A stretch of 6,784 nt of DNA from Planctomycetota bacterium (GTDB taxonomy: Bacteria; Planctomycetota; PLA2; JAEUHO01): positions 1 to 6,784 of the forward strand of contig JAPKHB010000213.1 in the NCBI GenBank assembly GCA_026647295.1, given 5' to 3'. The position numbers and the translations under genes were made by a program. How positions within the stretch are numbered: the stretch's first letter is position 1; every line of letters starts with the position of its first letter. Below are positions 5,259 through 6,784 of the stretch, one piece after another. Below the pieces are notes generated by a model. That model saw only the letters and a list, made by a program, of their open reading frames with translations, searched no databases and had not been told where the DNA came from.

Positions 5259-6689
5259 CTACCGGGCGTCCACCACGTGCGTGCGCCGGCGCCCGAGGTC
5301 CAGGCGCGCCGGCGGCCGGGTTCCCGGCAGGCGCAGCAACACCTCGGACGGGACGTCGCAGCGCCGCCAGCCTTCGTAGCGCGCGATGCGCCGGTCGCCC
5401 CCGGGCAGCACGGCGGTGAGCGTGAAGGTGGTGTGGGGCGGCCGGTGGCCGGGCAACACGAGCGTGCCGAGGTGTTCGGCCGCGAGGGCGGGCGGCGGTT
5501 CGGCGTCCGCGGGCCAGCTCACCGCCAGCACCAGCCGGCCGTCCACGGGCACGCGCAGGGTGGCCCGCCGGCAGGTGTCGGGCACGAGCGCGCCCCCCTC
5601 GGGCTCGACGCCGCCGGGCAGGTCCACCTGCCAGTGGGTCGTCGGGGGCCCGGGGACGTGGATCCAGCCGTCGGCGTCCGTCTCGGCCTCGTGGCGGCCG
5701 GCGCGACGCTCGGTGAGCCCCGGGAGGCGGTCCCCCGCGGCCAGGAGCCGCACCTTGAGGCCCGCCAGCGGCCGGCCCCGGCCGTCGATCAGGCGCAGCG
5801 CCTGCTCCGGGACGCGCGCGCGGTAGCCCGGGCGCGCCAGTCCCGCGCGTTCGTGGCCGTCCAGGCTCGCCAGGAAGGCCCGCAGGTCGGCCTGCTCGGA
5901 CGGGCCGAGCCGGATGCGGGCCACCCGTTCGTCCCGCTGCGGGTCGTCGCTGCCGCCGCGGCCGTAGTAGGCGACGACCTCGGCGAGCGTGGCCAGGGAG
6001 CCGTCGTGCATGAACGGACCGCGGCGGGCGACGTCGCGCAAGGTGGGCGTCTTGAAGGCGCGCAGGTGGCCGGGGGAGCCGGTCACGCGGGCCCGGCCCG
6101 GGTCCAGGCGCGCGTCGATGGGCGACTCGTCGGCGGCCCGGCGGCGCTGCTGGAACCCCTGCCAGGCGATGCCGGTGTTGTGGAACTCGTAGTCGGTGAG
6201 CGGCGGCCGGGCGCCGGAGAGCCGGTGGCACTCGGCGCAGCCGGCGCGGCCCTCGAACAGCGCGAGCCCGCGTGCCGCCGCGGGCGAAAGGGCCTCCCGG
6301 TCGCCCCGGAGGTGGCGGTCGAGCGCCGACTCGGTGGCCACGGCGCTGCGGCAGAAGGCCGCGATCGCCCGCGCGATGCGGGCGCGGGACACGCCCGTCT
6401 CGCCGAACGCGGCGCGGAAGGCCTCGGCGTAGCGCCCCGCGTCCTCGAGGACCTTCTCGGCGCGGGGCAGCCGGTCCAGGTCGGCGTTGGTCAGCGTGCG
6501 CCCGGGCAGGCCCAGCAGCGGGTCGTCGGGTTCCTCCAGGCCGGTGCGCCGGGCGAGGGGGCGGCCCTCCTCGTCCCGCCCGACCAGCGCCTCGATCGGG
6601 ACGGGCGCGGTGCTGTAGGCGCAGCTCGAGGCGCACCTCGAGTCCGAGCGCGCTCTCGAGGGGGAGCGCGCATCCATCGACGAGCGCAT
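5259..6689 (-). CDS. MauG/di-haem cytochrome c peroxidase family protein, N-terminal haem domain missing, with C-terminal extension
   Basis: Family members are exported c-type cytochromes that reduce peroxide or oxidise partner proteins, with two CxxCH haem sites. Only the second-haem domain is present. AGRYAEAFRAAFGE and IARAIAAFCRS (about 84-115) lead to CAECH (151-155), LTDYEFHNTGIA (164-175), LRAFKTPTLRDVARRGPFMHDGSL (209-232; Met227 is the likely distal haem ligand) and LAEVVAYYGRGG (235-246). The domain ends near residue 277. It is followed by about 200 extra residues, which start with a carboxypeptidase-regulatory-like segment (LRLIDGRGRPLAGLKVRLL ... TDADGWIHVP). The nominal ATG at 6689 is probably false. 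Residues 1-27 are Ser/Arg/Ala-rich shadow sequence, and family-like coding begins about APVPIEAL (position ~6608). No other CxxCH appears in any minus frame to the window end, so the first haem site and signal peptide are absent. A junction at ~6610 is the simplest reading. Confidence 0.8.
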   Translation of the reverse strand: MRSSMDARSPSRARSDSRCASSCAYSTAPVPIEALVGRDEEGRPLARRTGLEEPDDPLLGLPGRTLTNADLDRLPRAEKVLEDAGRYAEAFRAAFGETGVSRARIARAIAAFCRSAVATESALDRHLRGDREALSPAAARGLALFEGRAGCAECHRLSGARPPLTDYEFHNTGIAWQGFQQRRRAADESPIDARLDPGRARVTGSPGHLRAFKTPTLRDVARRGPFMHDGSLATLAEVVAYYGRGGSDDPQRDERVARIRLGPSEQADLRAFLASLDGHERAGLARPGYRARVPEQALRLIDGRGRPLAGLKVRLLAAGDRLPGLTERRAGRHEAETDADGWIHVPGPPTTHWQVDLPGGVEPEGGALVPDTCRRATLRVPVDGRLVLAVSWPADAEPPPALAAEHLGTLVLPGHRPPHTTFTLTAVLPGGDRRIARYEGWRRCDVPSEVLLRLPGTRPPARLDLGRRRTHVVDAR

Positions 6690-6784
6690 CGACTCCGAGC
6701 AGCGGGAGCTCGGCGGGCGCGAGTCCGAGCTTCGCGAGCACGTCGACCGCCTGCCCGAACCGCTGGCCCGCAGGGCGCGCCACT
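6619..6784 (+). CDS. fragment of a putative coiled-coil protein, both ends missing
   Basis: After a TAG at 6616-6618, a plus-strand frame runs open to the window edge. It reads AQLEAHLESERALEGERAS, then IDERIDSEQRELGGRESELR and EHVDRL: Glu/Arg/Leu-rich with heptad-like spacing, as in a coiled coil. There is no start codon near its left end, so if it is coding it is an internal piece joined at about 6610. The opposite minus frame is Leu-rich (LGLAPAELPLLGVDALVDG). This is the usual antisense appearance of such sequence, because GAG reads as CTC on the other strand. The plus frame also has somewhat more G/C-ending codons. The minus frame cannot be excluded. No function can be assigned. Confidence 0.35.

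Noticed and set aside
6625..6660. Three CTCGAG palindromes close together
   Set aside because: They are explained by repeated Leu-Glu codons (CTC GAG) in the coiled-coil frame and do not have regular spacing.
5155..6783. 542-codon minus-strand frame overlapping the peroxidase
   Set aside because: Over 5259-6608 it is out of frame with the clear haem-protein motifs. Its leftmost-coded stretch (6612-6783) is more likely antisense to the coiled-coil frame.
1..6784. CRISPR array, tRNA or rRNA, transposase, toxin-antitoxin or phage structural gene
   Set aside because: I saw no spaced repeats, no cloverleaf or rRNA-like stretch, and no recognisable transposase, integrase or toxin motif on either strand.

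Overview
The window comes from a very GC-rich bacterium. Coding frames use almost only G/C-ending codons, several starts are GTG, and long antisense shadow frames are common. The gene set (c-type haem peroxidase, LemA/HtpX membrane quality-control pair, VanZ-like membrane protein, class I aldolase) suggests a Gram-negative or otherwise diderm lineage such as a high-GC proteobacterium, myxobacterium or planctomycete. I cannot place it more narrowly from the sequence alone.

Layout. (1) 1-~690: a segment visibly less GC-rich than the rest. It holds the first codons of a minus-strand gene (ATG at 25), a 150-nt divergent intergenic region with hairpins and a direct repeat, and a plus-strand hypothetical gene from 176. 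(2) ~690-2279, minus strand: a compact operon read right to left. It encodes a double zf-TFIIB-type zinc-ribbon protein, then LemA (GTGA stop/start overlap), then HtpX 24 nt downstream. HtpX is cut off after about 182 residues, at the border with segment 1. (3) 2410-5237, plus strand: class I fructose-bisphosphate aldolase, a VanZ-like membrane domain fused to a beta-sandwich-like domain, and a membrane-anchored hypothetical protein. (4) 5259-~6608, minus strand: the C-terminal half of a MauG/di-haem cytochrome c peroxidase protein with an unusual ~200-residue C-terminal extension, converging on the previous gene. (5) ~6610-6784: an unrelated stretch, probably plus-strand coding for a coiled coil, which replaces the expected N-terminal haem domain of the peroxidase.

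Functionally, the minus-strand operon looks like an envelope-protein quality-control module (HtpX peptidase with LemA) plus a small zinc-ribbon protein. The aldolase is central carbon metabolism. The last two convergent genes both encode exported or periplasm-facing proteins with probable beta-sandwich domains.

The main structural observation is that both ends look like breakpoints. At ~690 and at ~6610 a recognisable conserved gene stops abruptly and runs antisense into a different reading frame. This could be genuine recombination or insertion, or a chimeric assembly. I do not see a convincing new defence or mobile system.
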